This document shows positions 23,084 to 36,623 of a stretch of 64,000 nucleotides of DNA, one piece after another. The notes under the pieces were generated by a model, which did no database searches, was not told the origin of the DNA, and saw only the letters and a program-made list of their open reading frames with translations. The DNA is from Paragonimus skrjabini miyazakii (lineage: Eukaryota; Platyhelminthes; Trematoda; Plagiorchiida; Troglotrematidae). The position numbers and the translations under genes are program-made. The DNA lies in the NCBI GenBank assembly GCA_014338405.1, contig JTDE01000164.1, forward strand, positions 246,035 to 310,034, given 5' to 3'. How positions within the stretch are numbered: position 1 is the stretch's first letter; each line of letters starts with the position of its first letter.

Positions 23084-26000
23084 GTGAGATTGGTTATGGA
23101 CCTGATTGTTTTGGTCCTGTTTGTTAACCGCCTACATTTCTAACTTTAAACTATACATTTGAGGTGAATAAGCCGATTCAAATTGTATATTTATAACTTG
23201 CTCGCTGCTAGTTCAATTCCAATGAAAGTTTTTCTCAAAAAACCTAAGTGTAACTGAGTTTGGAAAAGTGTTCAACGTCATTAGTAATCCAAACACAAAA
23301 ATGCGTCTTACGATTAGAATTAAGTGTACACTTTGTTGAGTTAGTCGCAAGATCTTGATTTACTTGTCTAGCAAAATCTGAAGGACGCGTACAAATATGT
23401 ACCTGGTTTAGAACAGAAAGTTATCGTAAAGACTCAAGTATCGAAACTTAAGGACATTTTGAATTGAAAAGCACCGACAGACGACGAAATTCACTCCCCA
23501 CTCTTTCCTAATTCTTAACCGTGAGATTAAAGCAAAAGCAACAGACCGAGTTCTTAACTTGTAGGCAGTACAGATCAGTTCCACAACTAAACTCACAATC
23601 GGCTCACCGTACCCATGGTTGATCAATTAGACTTGACCTTGCAGTAAAACTCGATCAATAAGTCTAGACGTCTGTCTAGCCCGTACTTATAACCAATAAG
23701 TTTTACAGTTCAGCTTTCGATTTTTAAGTCTTTAAGTCTTTAAGTTTTCTTTGTGTATCACGTGTACCTTCCTCCGACTAGTCCAGTTTGGCTAGTGTTA
23801 TATGTTGCCGATTTCTAATTTTCGCTTGTTGAACAAAACTTGAACTTAGATAATTCACTAAATTTATCCACTTACCCATATCACACTTGCTTTATTGTCC
23901 TTAACAGTATGAAAAACTCTGTTCAGATATTTTACCGAAAGTCAGGATGAATTAAACTGTTGCATATGTGCATACTATCAATTCAGGATTTGTGAGTTAG
24001 GGATCGTCAGCATGACGGTAGAAAATCAATCAGTATTTGCTGGCTACACAAAGTTAATGAATAACGTTCATTTGGAGACTTCATATTTGATTGTTACAAA
24101 ACGACACTCAATTTCGATAAGTGATTCTATTCAAGTAGTATTAGAAAAGAGGCCGACATTATCAACAAACACATTGATTTACAAGTTGTCAAAAAAATGA
24201 AACAGAAATGTACCCGAAGGTAGCTATCACATGAAAATTCATCATGGTATTCACAACTCTAAAATATCAAGCAGAACAACAGCATTCTGTACATAACATA
24301 TGTATTGTTTACAGCTAAAACACATTTATGACGAGGTTACTTATGATGTCTATACAATAGACAGCTTAAACCAACGCAATATTATCATCCTGGATGAAAA
24401 ACCAACAGAAAATTAACGTTATTGTGTATGTTTATCCCACCTAACGCTAGCTAGAGATATTTCTTGCTTTAATCTCAAAAAAATTCCTACTGCATTGTGA
24501 AACAAAAAATGCGGCTAAAGTACGCATTTCAATATGTTCACATTGACTTATTAAACCTGTTAAAATTAAAAAATCACATATATCGCAAAAGAATACTCAC
24601 TCTTGGTGTATAATGATTGTCATTCCATCAATTCATGCTTGTGAAACCCAACGAATGAGGTTTTTGCCTACATTCTGGTTAGATAACCGAGTGGCGAAGG
24701 TCTTAGTATCAACCACGGTCCGCCGGCAGATATATTTCGAACGTTTAGGTAGAACTTTACAAAAAAATTGTGTTTCCAAACAATGCTGATATGGTAGATA
24801 CTGACAGTCCAGTAACCTACAGGTGCTGAAGTCATCGCAATCCGATTACGTGACTGAATTCCAGTGGACAAAATTGTTTCGTTGAATACTTGTAGCTGGT
24901 TTGGCATTTGATTGACTCACTCGATCAATACGGATTCAGCTAACATAACTTTGACTTTCTAGTTCTAAGTAGGTCTGGTAAGAGTGTCAAGATTAAACAG
25001 TACTGATTCATGCGTGCAACTTTTTTTGTTTAGAATCCTGTAAATGTAATAGCCTAACCAACGGTTATGGAAAGCATATCTACATTCACCGCACAGTTCT
25101 GCACCCTTGTCTTTGAACTTACGAATAAATGACGGACGCGCAGTTGCCCGGTCACCGAACAGATACCACATTCACTGATAACTAACCGATTCGTCAGCCA
25201 AGTATACGGATAGATAGAACAACCAGTAGATATGACCAGGCACTCAAAGCTATTAGAAATGCAAAGCAACAGATAACCAGTCTTTCTGTAGGCATTTGTA
25301 ATCAGACTGAGGAATCCATATCTGCAAAGCAACCAGTAGTCAACCCTAAGAACTAGCACGGTTTTTCCTTCTTTCTTTATTCCCGCGCGCCACTTTTGAA
25401 ATTGAACTCACATCCCTGTACCAGTACTATTTAATCAGTGTTAAACTTCATGTTGAGCTAATGCCTCCGGTATATGTTGACATACATTACGAAAGCATTA
25501 TGTTTTCAAGTATTATAAGTGTGTAAAGATCGAACGACTTATTTCTACACGAGAAATTTAGCACGATAAGGTGTGTTATCTTTTAATCTATTCACTTAAG
25601 TCATTACACCCTCAGTAATTGATTGTCCATTTGCGTTTCGTAATTACATTTTTTGTTATGCTTTTGTGATGGATTTAGTTTATATCTGAAAACAGGAGGA
25701 GATGGGCGGTGGAAACAACCAGCTGAGAACACGTGATAACACAGTAGATGGAATATGGAAAAGTACAGAATGGACGATGCTGGAAGTGTGGGAGAGCCGG
25801 ATAGGATAAATCGATGGTTATAACAGTACAAAAGCAAAATTATTATTAAATCTACTGGTCAGTCAGTAGAATGCAACGCATGAACCATTCAATTACTTAG
25901 TTTCGTGGTCAGTTTTCCAAGTTCAGCATTATCTGAATGTGATTGTAACACACGTTTCCCTCGCCTATGGAATTGATTTCAACACACGCATGTTTTTGAG

Positions 26001-26471
26001 GTGACGGGGTCATTTACTGTACAACTGACCTCGTACTGGTGTGCCGCATCACCAGTGTAATAGATGTTCAAAATTTTTGGTTCGAAAGAGACTGACTGAT
26101 TAAATTTAAATGTGTGCTTTATCTGATGCACAAGTAACACCGAATACCCCTGGTTGAATACAAGCATTTTCAACCATAGGGGCACCCGTCTCATTATCAG
26201 GCTTGTGCGTTACGTCTGTAATCAAATGGGAAGTCTTTTGCGCAGAATAAAGACGAGAACTTGAGAGTACAATGCATTAAAGGGCATATTGATGGGTAGT
26301 ATGCTTTCATCGTTAGCTTATGAGACTGTAAACCCCGTCCTGATGTTGAGATCTTTAATGTATTGTATCAAGTCTTTGTGTTAAATATTCGGGCTGGTGA
26401 CGACCTGCAGGTAATGGTTTCACAAACTGTATGAACACAAATCAGGCGTCCATGTGCTTTTTGCATATGAG
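23084..26471. other. Putative intron with a small tandem repeat and a possible 15-nt micro-exon
   Basis: Nothing homologous to a known gene is seen. There is a short tandem repeat of TCTTTAAG units near 23,726-23,750. At 24,963-24,977 a 15-nt segment lies between a good acceptor (TTGACTTTCTAG) and a very good donor (CTG|GTAAGA), in phase 1-1 with the gene: a possible micro-exon, but too short to prove. Near 24,680 a GAGTGG..AAGG string resembles the D-arm/A box of a serine- or leucine-type tRNA, without a convincing B box. Confidence 0.4.
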
Positions 26472-26484
26472 AAATCTGACTTCT

Positions 26485-26636
26485 GATGAGTAGTAGGGGA
26501 TTTTGATTTTCATATAGATTGAACATCACCCACAATTGATCGCAGCTGTCGCATTCCCATGGACTTTCCAGTCGGCCCCTTTCGAAAAGCGACAGCTGCG
26601 ATCAATTGTGGGTGATGTTCAATCTATATGAAAATC
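26485..26636. mobile_element. Foldback copy of the hammerhead-SINE 3' end with target-site duplication
   Basis: Two perfect 48-nt arms (26,505-26,552 and 26,589-26,636) hold the SINE 3' end, first inverted and then direct, around a 36-nt spacer that includes the normal internal piece CCAGTCGGCCCC. The 13-bp AAATCTGACTTCT occurs at 26,472-26,484 and again at 26,632-26,644, consistent with a target-site duplication made when the whole inverted structure inserted. The tRNA-like part and the ribozyme are absent. Confidence 0.85.
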
Positions 26637-26644
26637 TGACTTCT

Positions 26645-29099
26645 TATCTTATAAATCTGTAGAAGAATCTGGTGGCACTACACTGATCATGATCAGAGTT
26701 TCACGTGTTATTTCGACTCAACGTAAATTCATTTTTCAGCTGCTGTTTGTAACCGCCGTTCAGCAGAATTTAAAATACAGAAAACCTTCATAGTGATTGC
26801 AAATTCTGACAAACTTTTCGTAACACAAGCACTCCAGTGTTTCCCGAGGTAGGTCTCAGAAATAATTTCAAAAACCGACGAAACCGTGATTGTTTGCTAA
26901 CGTGATTGTCTCCAGTTTCCCTAGAAACGTGACGCGCAACCGTAATTACTTAATCAAGTTCATGAGTATTTCACTAATCATACTTTTCTATCAGTTTTCT
27001 GTTAACTTCGACCCTTTTTAAGACGTCTTCTTGTTAGCAAATTTTTTAACTCCAGCTTGAAGTGGTATCAACTCCAACGCTGAAGATTTAAATCAATCTG
27101 GCGTTTCAATCAATCCCATAATTGGCTTAAACCCAGTTGCTCTTTAATCGATTCAAGTACATTATTTGAAAGTTACCGAAATCAACAGGTGTTCAATGAG
27201 GATACATAACTTTTCGCAATGGTTTAACATTGCTCTAATAATGTAAACTGGTCAATAATTAGAACAGACCTCCCGACGGAAATCGTATGACTAACAACTC
27301 TTCGTCACTGACATCACTCACACCACCTAAACACTTGATTGTAGTCCTTGCATTCGGATAAACTTTCTATCTTGAAAAGAAGTACTAGACCCCAGTTCTG
27401 CTATAGTAAGAGCTCTATATCAATGCATATCATTGCCATGTTTAGAATTAGACCTCCGGTCACTTTTTCATGAAGCAATCGTGGTAACTGCAATATCGCT
27501 GACCTCACAATAGGCAAGACCAAATTATCACATCTGAACGCTGAACCACTTTTGTCTGGAAGCACTGTGCAGTAATAGAAGTAACAGTAACATTTTATGA
27601 CTTAAGTTCACTTTCTCTCATTCTAACCATATTTCCCGTTTCGTATACACTCGAGTTCTCATCTGTTGGATGTATCGTCCTCCATTAGTTTTTCTGGCGT
27701 TTTTTATCTAATGAGTGTAAGTTAATCTTCCAAGCACAAACAATTATAAAAATGCACGAAATCCTTGGTATACTCTTTATAAAGTTCACCATTATCGAGC
27801 AACTTACGGTTCACCAAAAGCTGCTCTCAAATGCTTACCTTCTGATCCAAATCATCGTCCATATACTCCACTTTCTAAGGCCAAATCCATGTGACAAAAC
27901 AGATTTTCATTTAAACCTTTAGTTTCCCATGCAGCAGCACAATCTTCTACTATAATGTCTCAGTTGGTTCTCGCTTAAAATTATATAGCCCCTCAAGTCA
28001 CATACCTAGTATAATTGTCGGCTAGTCTCTTTTACTGTTCAGTATGTCTTCTTGTTCTGTTTGTTAAATATGAGGAGCGATATGATTATGTCACCGCTAA
28101 CATTCCTCCCCGAGTTGCATATGGCTTTTGTGTACCTGACGAACCTAAACTATATACATATGCAGAAGATAGTTGAAAACAGCGAATTTTTTGTAGAAGT
28201 AACCTTCAACCTTCACAGTTACGACTTTGTATTAAATAAGAATGCGAAAATAAAAAAACATCTTCCTACAATCGTATTTCCAAGACTAATGTGATGCAGC
28301 CGTCTGAATGTAATAACTTTCGAAAAATTTCCAGTTACACAAACCTCTGTTGGTTAATTGTTGTTGAACCAGGTGATTCTGGCTACTGCATGCAAAATAC
28401 TTTCAATGAGAACAGAATACTTACCTCAAGATTGCCAGGACATTGTGACCAACTGACAGTACACTGGATAAAATCACGTCTAAATTTTGCTCATTCTGCG
28501 AAACACCAAATTCATATCATTATATTGACGCAAAAGAACGCAGAATTGGACATTCTTTCAGTGCATAATACATAAGACTACAGAGTTGCGACAGTCACGT
28601 GACCGCCCGTAAAACAATCCCGTTGATCGTTGGGACCAGTAACCCTTGACGACATGTGTCAAGGGCTTCTGCAAATAAATACTACCCAATACTTTAAGAT
28701 CATGTGAATGGCAGTCTGATGGACATCCAAAGTTGCAGTTCATTTAACAACGCAAGCGCTATTTTTCCCCATCCGTATTGCAGTTTTTCTGTTTGATAAC
28801 TATGGTTAGATTTCCCACATCTTAGTTCGGACTGGATATCCCTGTCAAAAGAATTTCGTGATGTGTGTTGGTCTGATGCCTCAGCGTACCCACCACTCGA
28901 CAGTTATTGGTAATTGAGTGTGGACGCTGTTACCAAAGTCACTCCCATGTATGTTCTAATCAAACAGCCTGGACAACCTAAGCATAAAACCCAAGTTCGA
29001 CGCTATACGAGATCAATACTGATAGTAAAGCGATCAGCTTGGAACACGCATCATTGTATTGAACCCGAAGACCATTAACTGGTTATGGTACACTCCACA
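26645..29099. other. No clear gene
   Basis: AT-rich. A plus-strand open frame after a strong acceptor at 26,737 runs 38 codons. A frame near 27,760-27,990 looks protein-like (ATYGSPKAALKC, PSDPNHRPYTPL) but carries stops, so it may be a decayed gene or element copy. ATG frames of 80 and 94 codons lie at 28,052-28,294 and 28,291-28,575 without recognised domains. None is called as a gene. Confidence 0.4.
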
Positions 29100-30620
29100 A
29101 CCTAACAAGAACAGTTGTGAAGGTCGAAAAACATCAGCATTAATTAGATCTGATTAACAGTTTTGTTGTCAATCCAAAACCATTCTACAGCACCGTTGCA
29201 TCCATCACTAAAAGGCATTCCGCAGTCTCCCAATTGCGGGGTACAAGTGGGATAGCTGTCTCAACTACAGAAACCGCCAACGCTTTTAGCAACCATAATC
29301 TGAGAGTGTTCGCTACCAGCTCCATAGAGTCGGTATATACATTTGGTACCTAAATTGTCGTTGTTACGATGACAATTCTCTTCACACTAGACAGTGTGGT
29401 TCAAAATGTATTAAGACTTTTTGAACACAGACCTGTAGGTCCTGACGTCTAATTTCCTCTAGTGCTAAAGAAGTGCGCAAAAGGGTTGCCTGTGTCAATC
29501 TGTAAATCTTTACAATCAACCTCTCCGAGAAGATAAAAGTCCCAAAGTCCAGGAGACGTACGAAATGTCGTCCATCTTTGAATGTGATGATCACAGTAAG
29601 CACGCTGTCTAAGGTTCGAGTGCACTGTTATCGGTTGCCTCAAAGGTAACTGGGAGTTTGATTGACGACCACTTATGTAAGTACTTCATTTAGTATAAAC
29701 CGCTGTCTAATATTCAACATGGATTTCGAAGACAATTCTTGTATATCACCAAAGTAATTGCTGATCAAAAAGATTGGACAAAGGCGGCTGATGAAGACAA
29801 TTCAGTTCTTGTGGTTTTTCTAAACTCCTCCAAAGTTGTCAACCGAGTAGTTCATTTAATGATCTGGGTGAAGCCTCGTAATCATGGTATAAAACTCCCC
29901 CAATTCTGCGACACGCCGATTACGTCCAACATGACCGCCTCAACACAGAAGCAAACGCGGCTCTTCAAATTGGTACTGTGCGTCCAGCGGTATGCATCAA
30001 GGTACCATACCGGGGCTTCTACTCTCTGTTCTGTTCGTTTTCAAAATTCAAGGGCTTGCCAATTCTCCGTTGCTATTATACGCTAACGACGCAAAAGTTG
30101 ATGCATGGTAGTCATTGTGACTGAAGGCGAGAAACTTTGGAGTGCTCTATATATAGTTCTTCAGAAGGCCATGGAAAACCACCTCCGATATCAGACTGCT
30201 AAACGTAAATTGATGCACCTCCATAATTCGGGACGCACAGACTATCTTTTGAAAAGCAAACAACTGCGTATTTCCACTCGCGAGCATGACTTGGGCAGGA
30301 TCGTTTAAAGTGATCGTAGCTTGTCTCCTAACAGTTTGTGGATAGCTAAAGTAACCGAGCCGGTACTTGGGTTGTTCACCAGAATGTTTGGTTAGTTTAA
30401 TTCATACTGTTCCAGCATGTTCAATCCACCGGTGTGCACCCATTTTTAGTTAACTATCCGAGCTTGTCGTCCATATCTTTTGAAGGGCTTTACTTCTGTC
30501 GGAAAGGTACACCGTAGACCTTTACCCTACCCATGTATGACGCGCAAACTCTAGCTTTTATCAATGCACTAACGGTAACGTTCATCAACCCTAATAGCCC
30601 TTAAGAAAATTATATGTGCC
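29100..30620 (+). mobile_element. CR1/Jockey-type non-LTR retrotransposon RT relic
   Basis: Across shifted frames the plus strand gives the segment before RT (VNPKPFYSTVASITKRHS, TTETANAFSN), then the RT start (KKCAKGLPVSICK). Next come DWTKAADEDNSVLVVFLNSS and NRVVHLMIWVKPRNHGIK, the LLLYAND block, MHLHNSGRTDYLL, and the C-terminal conserved region (ACRPYLLKGFTSVGKVHRR). The order and motifs are those of a CR1/Jockey-clade RT, the protein for target-primed retrotransposition. It cannot be active: the box A aspartates (FLDFSKAFD in the family) read as N, YADD reads YAND, and stops and frameshifts are frequent. The 5' endonuclease domain is not seen. Confidence 0.85.
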
Positions 30621-33600
30621 TGACAAAAATAACTAGTTTAAGAGTAAATCACTAAAATTACATTAACTGAGCTGTTTGACTCGCGCAGGCTACGCCTTTA
30701 TTGTTTGTGTGTGTGCCTAATCTGGAGCAGTTTGCCAGATTCTATTGTAACTGCGTCACCAGTAGTTGGCTTCAGGCAGGGACTTTGTGAGTCTTCAGAT
30801 AACTTTCTCATTGGGATCATTGCAACAGATTGGAAATAACTTTTATCTCTCGTGGTTTATGCTAGTCGACTGCTGTCTGCTGCATGTTACGTTCCAGTTG
30901 TTACGTATTTGTTAGATAATGGTTGTCCTCTATTTCACTCGCTAACGTCTAATTTTCTCTTTCGCAGTCCTTGGGTTGCTGACCCTCTGAAACTGAGACG
31001 ATCTTCCTATTTTTCTTTTCTTTTCAAAACGCCCAACGCATGGTTGAATGCATTCAAGCGTTGTCAGCTTTCTTTGTCCTGTAGTCTTTATGTAAACCAT
31101 AAAAATAGTTCTCACTAGCTGCAAGGTGGTTGTTTGTCATAATGTTTGAGCTTCATGAATGCCAACCTGTTGTCTCAATTGCTACAGTCAATCTTCTGGA
31201 GGCATAAGTTTCGCCTTGATGAAAATATTTCAGTCACGTCTTTGTACGTTCTTATCTCTGCTGCGAAATGACCATAATTAATCTAGGTGTATGACCAGTC
31301 ACGTAATGAGCACTCTTCGCGAGGCTAACAGCACTCTGCCGATGAACAATGACAACCAGACATGTATGAACACAGTTCACAGTGTGACTTTTCAAGCTTC
31401 CGAAGTAGACACAACGAGACATTGTTACCTCGACTTGGTCATTGTTGTAGAAGGGATGTTGTTGGTCTGTTGTCCGTAGGGTTGCGTAATGAAACTTCAT
31501 TAATGGCACGAGTTATCGCTTGTCACTACCCGTACAGAATTCGCGTGGGTCAACGGCAAGTATAAGCAAAACCAAATGGCGTTACCTTTACAGAATAGGT
31601 ATACGCATATGTTAGTTGCTTACCTCGATTAGTCAAAGATTTTGTTCGTTTAAGTACTTTGGCCTCCCTTACTTGTTAGCATTGTCTAACCGGTGAGTGT
31701 TGACGTTAATTTTGTTTCTCACAATCGGATTTATCGATTTATTGAACTTCCTGTGGTAATGTGAATACTTTCTAGCATGTTTTTAGCCTGCGAATTTTGT
31801 CTCGCATTTCGTGACCAATCAATCGATTTGCAAATCAGCACACAGCAGAAACATCTAAAGTACTATTCTGTCTTTCCAGTTCACTCACGTGCAAGCAAAC
31901 ACATCTGAGTCACAATGATGGTGCCATTGTTCTGGCTGTCAGCAGTCTTGGTAATGACAAACAAAGATACATTCACTTCAAATAAATGACAGTATACCTC
32001 ACGTAAATGAACCGTTAACTTGGAGACCAGAGACAGTGGAACTTAGTAGAGCAAATAGTGGAATTCTCAACTACATAAACGTCGCCTAATGTTCATTGTC
32101 ATAGTCCACTCTCGCCTGCAACGTAATATTCGGGTTTGTCGTATGTAGTCAAAAATTGAGGAGCTTTTTGAAAATATCTGAAGGCAGGTCATCAGGACTG
32201 TCGTTTACTTTGTTCAAGCAGTCGTAATACTAAGTCAGTTTTTGATGGGTTACTGTCTCATGAGAGTAAACATAAGCCGCACCTAGAAAATCTTCCGCAC
32301 TCAGGATCAACCGCGAGCAGACTCCATATTACTAACAGGGATTAAAGACTTCTATGGTAATCCTCCGGAAGTAGCTTAGTGAACGAACAATCTTCCATTC
32401 AGTTAGGTCCCGTCCGAACTGAAACACATATTCCATAACACATATTCCATAAATCTGCCACGCTATTAGTTCGCTGTGTTCTCGTATCCAGTAGTCAACA
32501 GAACTCTTCGCTGGTCACCTGCTGCCAGGTTTCTTATTTTCTAACACCACCCATCCGTAATTTGATATTCAATTAACCAGGGCATTCTTCGACCAGCTCA
32601 TAAATTAGAAAAAACTTGTCCCCCCTAATAATTCGTTTAACATGGAAAGGATATTACAAATTTCACGAAGTGACTCTATTTGGTATACTCTTATCAACTA
32701 CGAACGTGTAATTCTCGAAGTTAAAATAGACGGACATTTGAGATGAAAACAAATGAATAGTTACCCATGATTTCTTAAATTCACCTTGACCGCGGTTGTA
32801 AAAACCAAGACGGGGGTAATGAAAGTGTCAAATCATTTCTGACACACAACAGAGGTTTGTGTCATGGAATTATCAAGGCGTCAATAACCGTGAGCAGTTT
32901 CGCCCGGTTACACGTTGTGGTCATATGGAACGATGAAATTATCTTGGCCGCGTTTGATTTGAGTGAAGGGCTTAGTGATTGATGATACAGAGCTTCGGCT
33001 GACTGGCGCATGGCTAGTGTCCGGTTGACTTAATGAGTGGAAGATGTGCAGCGTTTAACTATCAAGCGTCACAACCAATTGCGCGCTCACAAAAAACCCA
33101 ACTTGCCCTTCAGAAGAAGATAGTATGCACTGGTTTGCTCTATACAGACGAGAAACTGATGTTAAAGAAGGATGTACTCTCGAATTGAGTTTAGATTGGA
33201 CCTGTACTGCCTCCCACCTACGTCTCAGTGGGCGCACCGGAAGTCTGTCATTGCTACCGATCAATTAGCTCGCTTCCTATCCGTCGGACGTTCATTATAT
33301 CTATTTGTTCACCTTCAGCTGCAAAGATATATACTTTGAGAGGACAGACAGACGCCTGGAGAACTGGACGAAGGAACACCTACCGTAATGATCGTCCCAG
33401 TAGATGAGTTATAACCAGGGTCAAGGTGACTAAGAAATAATGGGCAACTTTTTATTTGTTTTTATCTCAAATATCCGTGAGCTCACTTTCCTGTCCACGC
33501 TACGTTTGGTTTCGTAGTTTTTAACCCGTCAGTTGTACCGATAATGGACCTAAGATTGGTTCATTTGGTGGTTATATCACCGAATAGTATTTTGGTCAAA

Positions 33601-34989
33601 AACTGCTAGCACACCGCCGATTCGCTGGATCAGACAAACTGCAAACACTGCATTATTCGTAATTAGACGGAGTTGGAGGCACGTTAATCTCCAACATCAC
33701 CACATTGAGCAGAGTACTAACAAAAACCGTCTTCATATACCTCAACCGACTGATACTGGATATCCGTCTGTACACTGTGCCATTAATTGGAGGTACATCC
33801 ATGATGTGACTGAATTCCTACCACACTCCTCAACCGTGAAGCTGCTGTGTCAAAACTAGATGTTATCAGGAGGTTCCAACTTCCTTGTGGAAACAATTGA
33901 GGTTGAACAAGCCCGTCAACCTACTCATCATGGGAAAGTACCTCGTTATCTGCAATAGCGGATTTGATGGACTCTAAAGTAAATTCTCAGGTTTAGTCAA
34001 ACTGACCAACGGGCTTAGCATACTTTATAAATCATAGTGGCAAACGGTCTAGATGTGACATTTTTAAGTGACCAGGTATGATGCTGTTAGTGATAAACTA
34101 GGAGTCAGATAATTAAACACGGTTTCTACTACTGCTTCGAGTCCGGCCAAACTTGAATAACCTTACTCATAACCAAATCATCTGTTTTCTGTTCTTTACT
34201 GTTATTCTCGGACAAGCCACTTTTTAAAACCGAGACGTAATATTGAAACGGATATTATATCAAGTAAATTAGAACGGAATTTCTAAAGCGGCATTTTCAG
34301 TCGTTAGAGTTCAGACCCATGTAGCCCAGCTAATTTTTAAAACACGTTTTCGCTGAAGTGTTGGCAAGCAATCTAACAAAATATTTCACTACCTTTAAAA
34401 TGTATATAAAATCTCACTCACATAAAAAATAACTCAATCTTTCACTTCCAGTGGCATTCTATCGAGTTCTTTGTGTAACAGTACCAATTAGCATGTTAGT
34501 GAAATTCAGCCGTTCGCCTCAGGGTTCCTTACTGGCAAACGCTTAACTCTAATTAAATTTGTAAAACATATAACTCGGGAAGGTCAAACATCTTCAGAGC
34601 AGTAAAAATGTGGATCGATATTTGCCCTACTTTCAGTTACGGCACGCAAGTATATTGTTAACTCTCCCAGAGTATAACGGAAGTACTTGATCGATCCGTT
34701 CAGTGGTTCCATATGACCCGTCTGCATACAGGTTAATTCTGATTGACTGGTTAGCAGACCTCTTCTTCCGACCGACCCAAATTCACAGTAAACCTTTCCG
34801 TTAATGTGATATGCATTTGGGCGAAATGTACACCCAAATATGTTCCGCGTACTACCCACAAATTGTCCAGTGTTTTATCACACTACTGCATAAAGTCAAG
34901 TAACCTAAACACTACTTCATTTTCCAAGATTGAAGTATGCCATAAATATAGTGACATTCAAACAGTATATTAAAACTAACAGTATTTCA
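30621..34989. other. Putative intron/intergenic sequence
   Basis: Mostly featureless. A short tandem repeat of about 14 bp (ACACATATTCCATA, two units) is at 32,424-32,452. An ATG frame at 31,915 begins MMVPLFWLSAVLVMT, which looks like a signal peptide, but it is only 24 codons long and its nearest donor is in phase 0, unlike the repeat-exon gene. A strong acceptor at 30,956 opens a phase-2 frame of about 50 codons with no donor. None is called. Confidence 0.4.
33319..33384 (+). CDS. Candidate phase 1-1 exon, 66 nt (weak)
   Basis: A strong acceptor (TTGTTCACCTTCAG) and an acceptable donor (C|GTAATG) bound 22 codons open in phase 1 that read AAKIYTLRGQTDAWRTGRRN and TY. Phase and length (divisible by three) fit the repeat-exon gene, and the basic end GRRNTY recalls the PRRNYY end of the 45,764 exon. 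There is no DP core. Open frames of this size after an acceptor also occur by chance, so confidence is low. Confidence 0.22.
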
Positions 34990-35512
34990 TAAATAATCAC
35001 CCACATATATTGAACATCAGTCCAGTCGGTCCCTTTAAAAAAGAAGCACTAGACTCGAGTTTCGTTCTCATTAGAGTTCGTCAGCAGTGCACATCCGCTC
35101 AATAAGCTAATGATTTCTGTGATTTCAACCTGGAGGGAAGTTCTAGTCGAGGGGTCATCGATTGGAGTTATCAGGACAGTTACTGTGTCTCCTCTCGGTG
35201 CGATCGGGCAACCTGATCATTACTCACAAGCAAAAGTGGTTGAGTGTTCACATATGATAATTCGGTCGTGCCTAACGTGAGGTCAGTGGCGCAATGGTCA
35301 ACATGGTTGCCTCATGAAAGCGTGGCCGGAGATCTAGTCCTGGCTGTGGCAAGGATGTGCACTACTGACGAGGTCTAATGAGAGAGTTTAATGTTTCATT
35401 TCGAAATGGGCCGACTGGAAAGTTTATGGGAATGCAAAAACTATGATCAATTGTGAGTGATGTTCGGTCTATCTGAAAATCAAAAATCCTCTACTAATCA
35501 TCAATAAATATT
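34990..35512 (+). mobile_element. Hammerhead SINE with an inverted copy of its 3' half in front
   Basis: The direct copy starts near 35,093 (CTCAATAAGCTAATGATTTCTG). It has a tRNA-type A box TGGCGCAATGG (35,287-35,297) and a decayed B box GATCTAGTCC (35,331-35,340). The ribozyme box CTGACGAG follows at 35,365-35,372, then the 3' end with GGGCCGACTGGAAAG. In this copy the second ribozyme box (CGAAA) has mutated. The stretch 34,990-35,092 is the reverse complement of the 3' half and retains both ribozyme boxes on the minus strand (35,059-35,064 and 35,078-35,084). The boxes suggest pol III transcription and tRNA ancestry, related to the schistosome Sm-alpha type. Confidence 0.8.
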
Positions 35513-36524
35513 CACCCGTAAATATCTGTGGATCAGGCTGATAAGCCACGCTCACCTAACTTTTTGTAAAGTGCTTCAGCAACGTTTCAACCGGTCGTCT
35601 AGACTGAACTTACACAAATAGTTTTTTTCTGTTGAAAACTTGCCACATGGAATCGTTAAAACGATTCCTTTAAGATTTGGGATTTTGTGATAAAGTAAAT
35701 GAATCCGATCCATTTCAAATAAGTGTCGTGCGTTTAACAAAGTTTCATACTTTCACAACATCAAAAAGATTTTATTATACAATTAAAAATGCAGCTGCAT
35801 TTTTGCGGGTATTTCTGAATTGTTAAACTAGTTAACAATGTTTCCGGGTGTTTTTAGTGAACTGTGATCATGTGAGATTAAATGAACAGAAGATAGGAAA
35901 TTTTGTTAACAAGATATTTGTACACATTAGTCATCAATTGCTCGAGATGAACGGCACCAAAAACAGCAGTTAAAACTAAAGCATTTTATAGTTGTGGTCA
36001 CAGATGAAATTCTATGTTCTACTACTACCCCATAGTCGATTTTTTACCATCGTGAATTTAATCCCTAATAACGTTAAACACCTCCATTTGGATTTGGACG
36101 ACCTTGAAGTACTCCGTTCATATACAGTCTACAATACCGCATGACGAAAAAACATCGTGTGTAAAAAAATGTGGTTCGAGTTCTTATGTAAAGCACTGTT
36201 TTTGTCGACAAGAACTGGAGGGTAATGGTTGATTACTAAGGACTTTTACTGAACTGTAATGACTCGTCAAGGTCACCCGTGTACTGTGTATCAATCAAGT
36301 AAACGTCAATTAAGCCGTTTATTAAATTTTTGCTCGGGTTGCTGGTCCAACAGCGCGACGCTCGAGTATTCATCGATTTAATCTTCCAAAGATCAAATTC
36401 ATACAAAGAAGTTATATTTTTTTAAATATCAAATATATTTTGTTTACTTTAACTGAATCGAAATCTGAACTGCCTCTGTTATTAAAATCATAAACTCCTT
36501 TCCTGTTACGCTTACTTTGCTCAG

Positions 36525-36623
36525 AGCGTGATCCAATTACGTTGAAGGGTGATTTTGGAGAGGAACTGGACATCCTTCGACCACATGGGGGACGACCCTT
36601 GAACCGATCAGACCAGGCCACAG
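36525..36623 (+). CDS. Phase 1-1 exon, 99 nt, RDPI...GDFGEE...GRP module
   Basis: It is bounded by an excellent acceptor (CGCTTACTTTGCTCAG) and donor (ACAG|GTAAGA), with 33 open codons in phase 1 at both ends. It reads ERDPITLKGDFGEELDILRP, then HGGRPLNRSDQAT. Against the 45,764 exon it aligns without a gap over 28 residues with 12 identities (R, D, P, I, G, F, G, E, D, G, R, P), from RDPI at the start to GRP near the end. Together with equal length, equal phase and consensus splice sites, this is the strongest evidence in the window for a real gene with duplicated exons. No catalytic motif, membrane segment or known domain is seen; the module is charged, short and probably extracellular if the signal-peptide exon at 7,972 belongs to the gene. 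Confidence 0.85.

Noticed and set aside
24668..24760. tRNA-like A box (ACCGAGTGGCGAAGG)
   Set aside because: No matching B box at the right distance and no cloverleaf; not called as a tRNA or SINE.
31915..31989. MMVPLFWLSAVLVMT signal-peptide-like ORF
   Set aside because: Only 24 codons; its nearest good donor is in phase 0, incompatible with the phase-1 exons, and nothing else supports a gene start.
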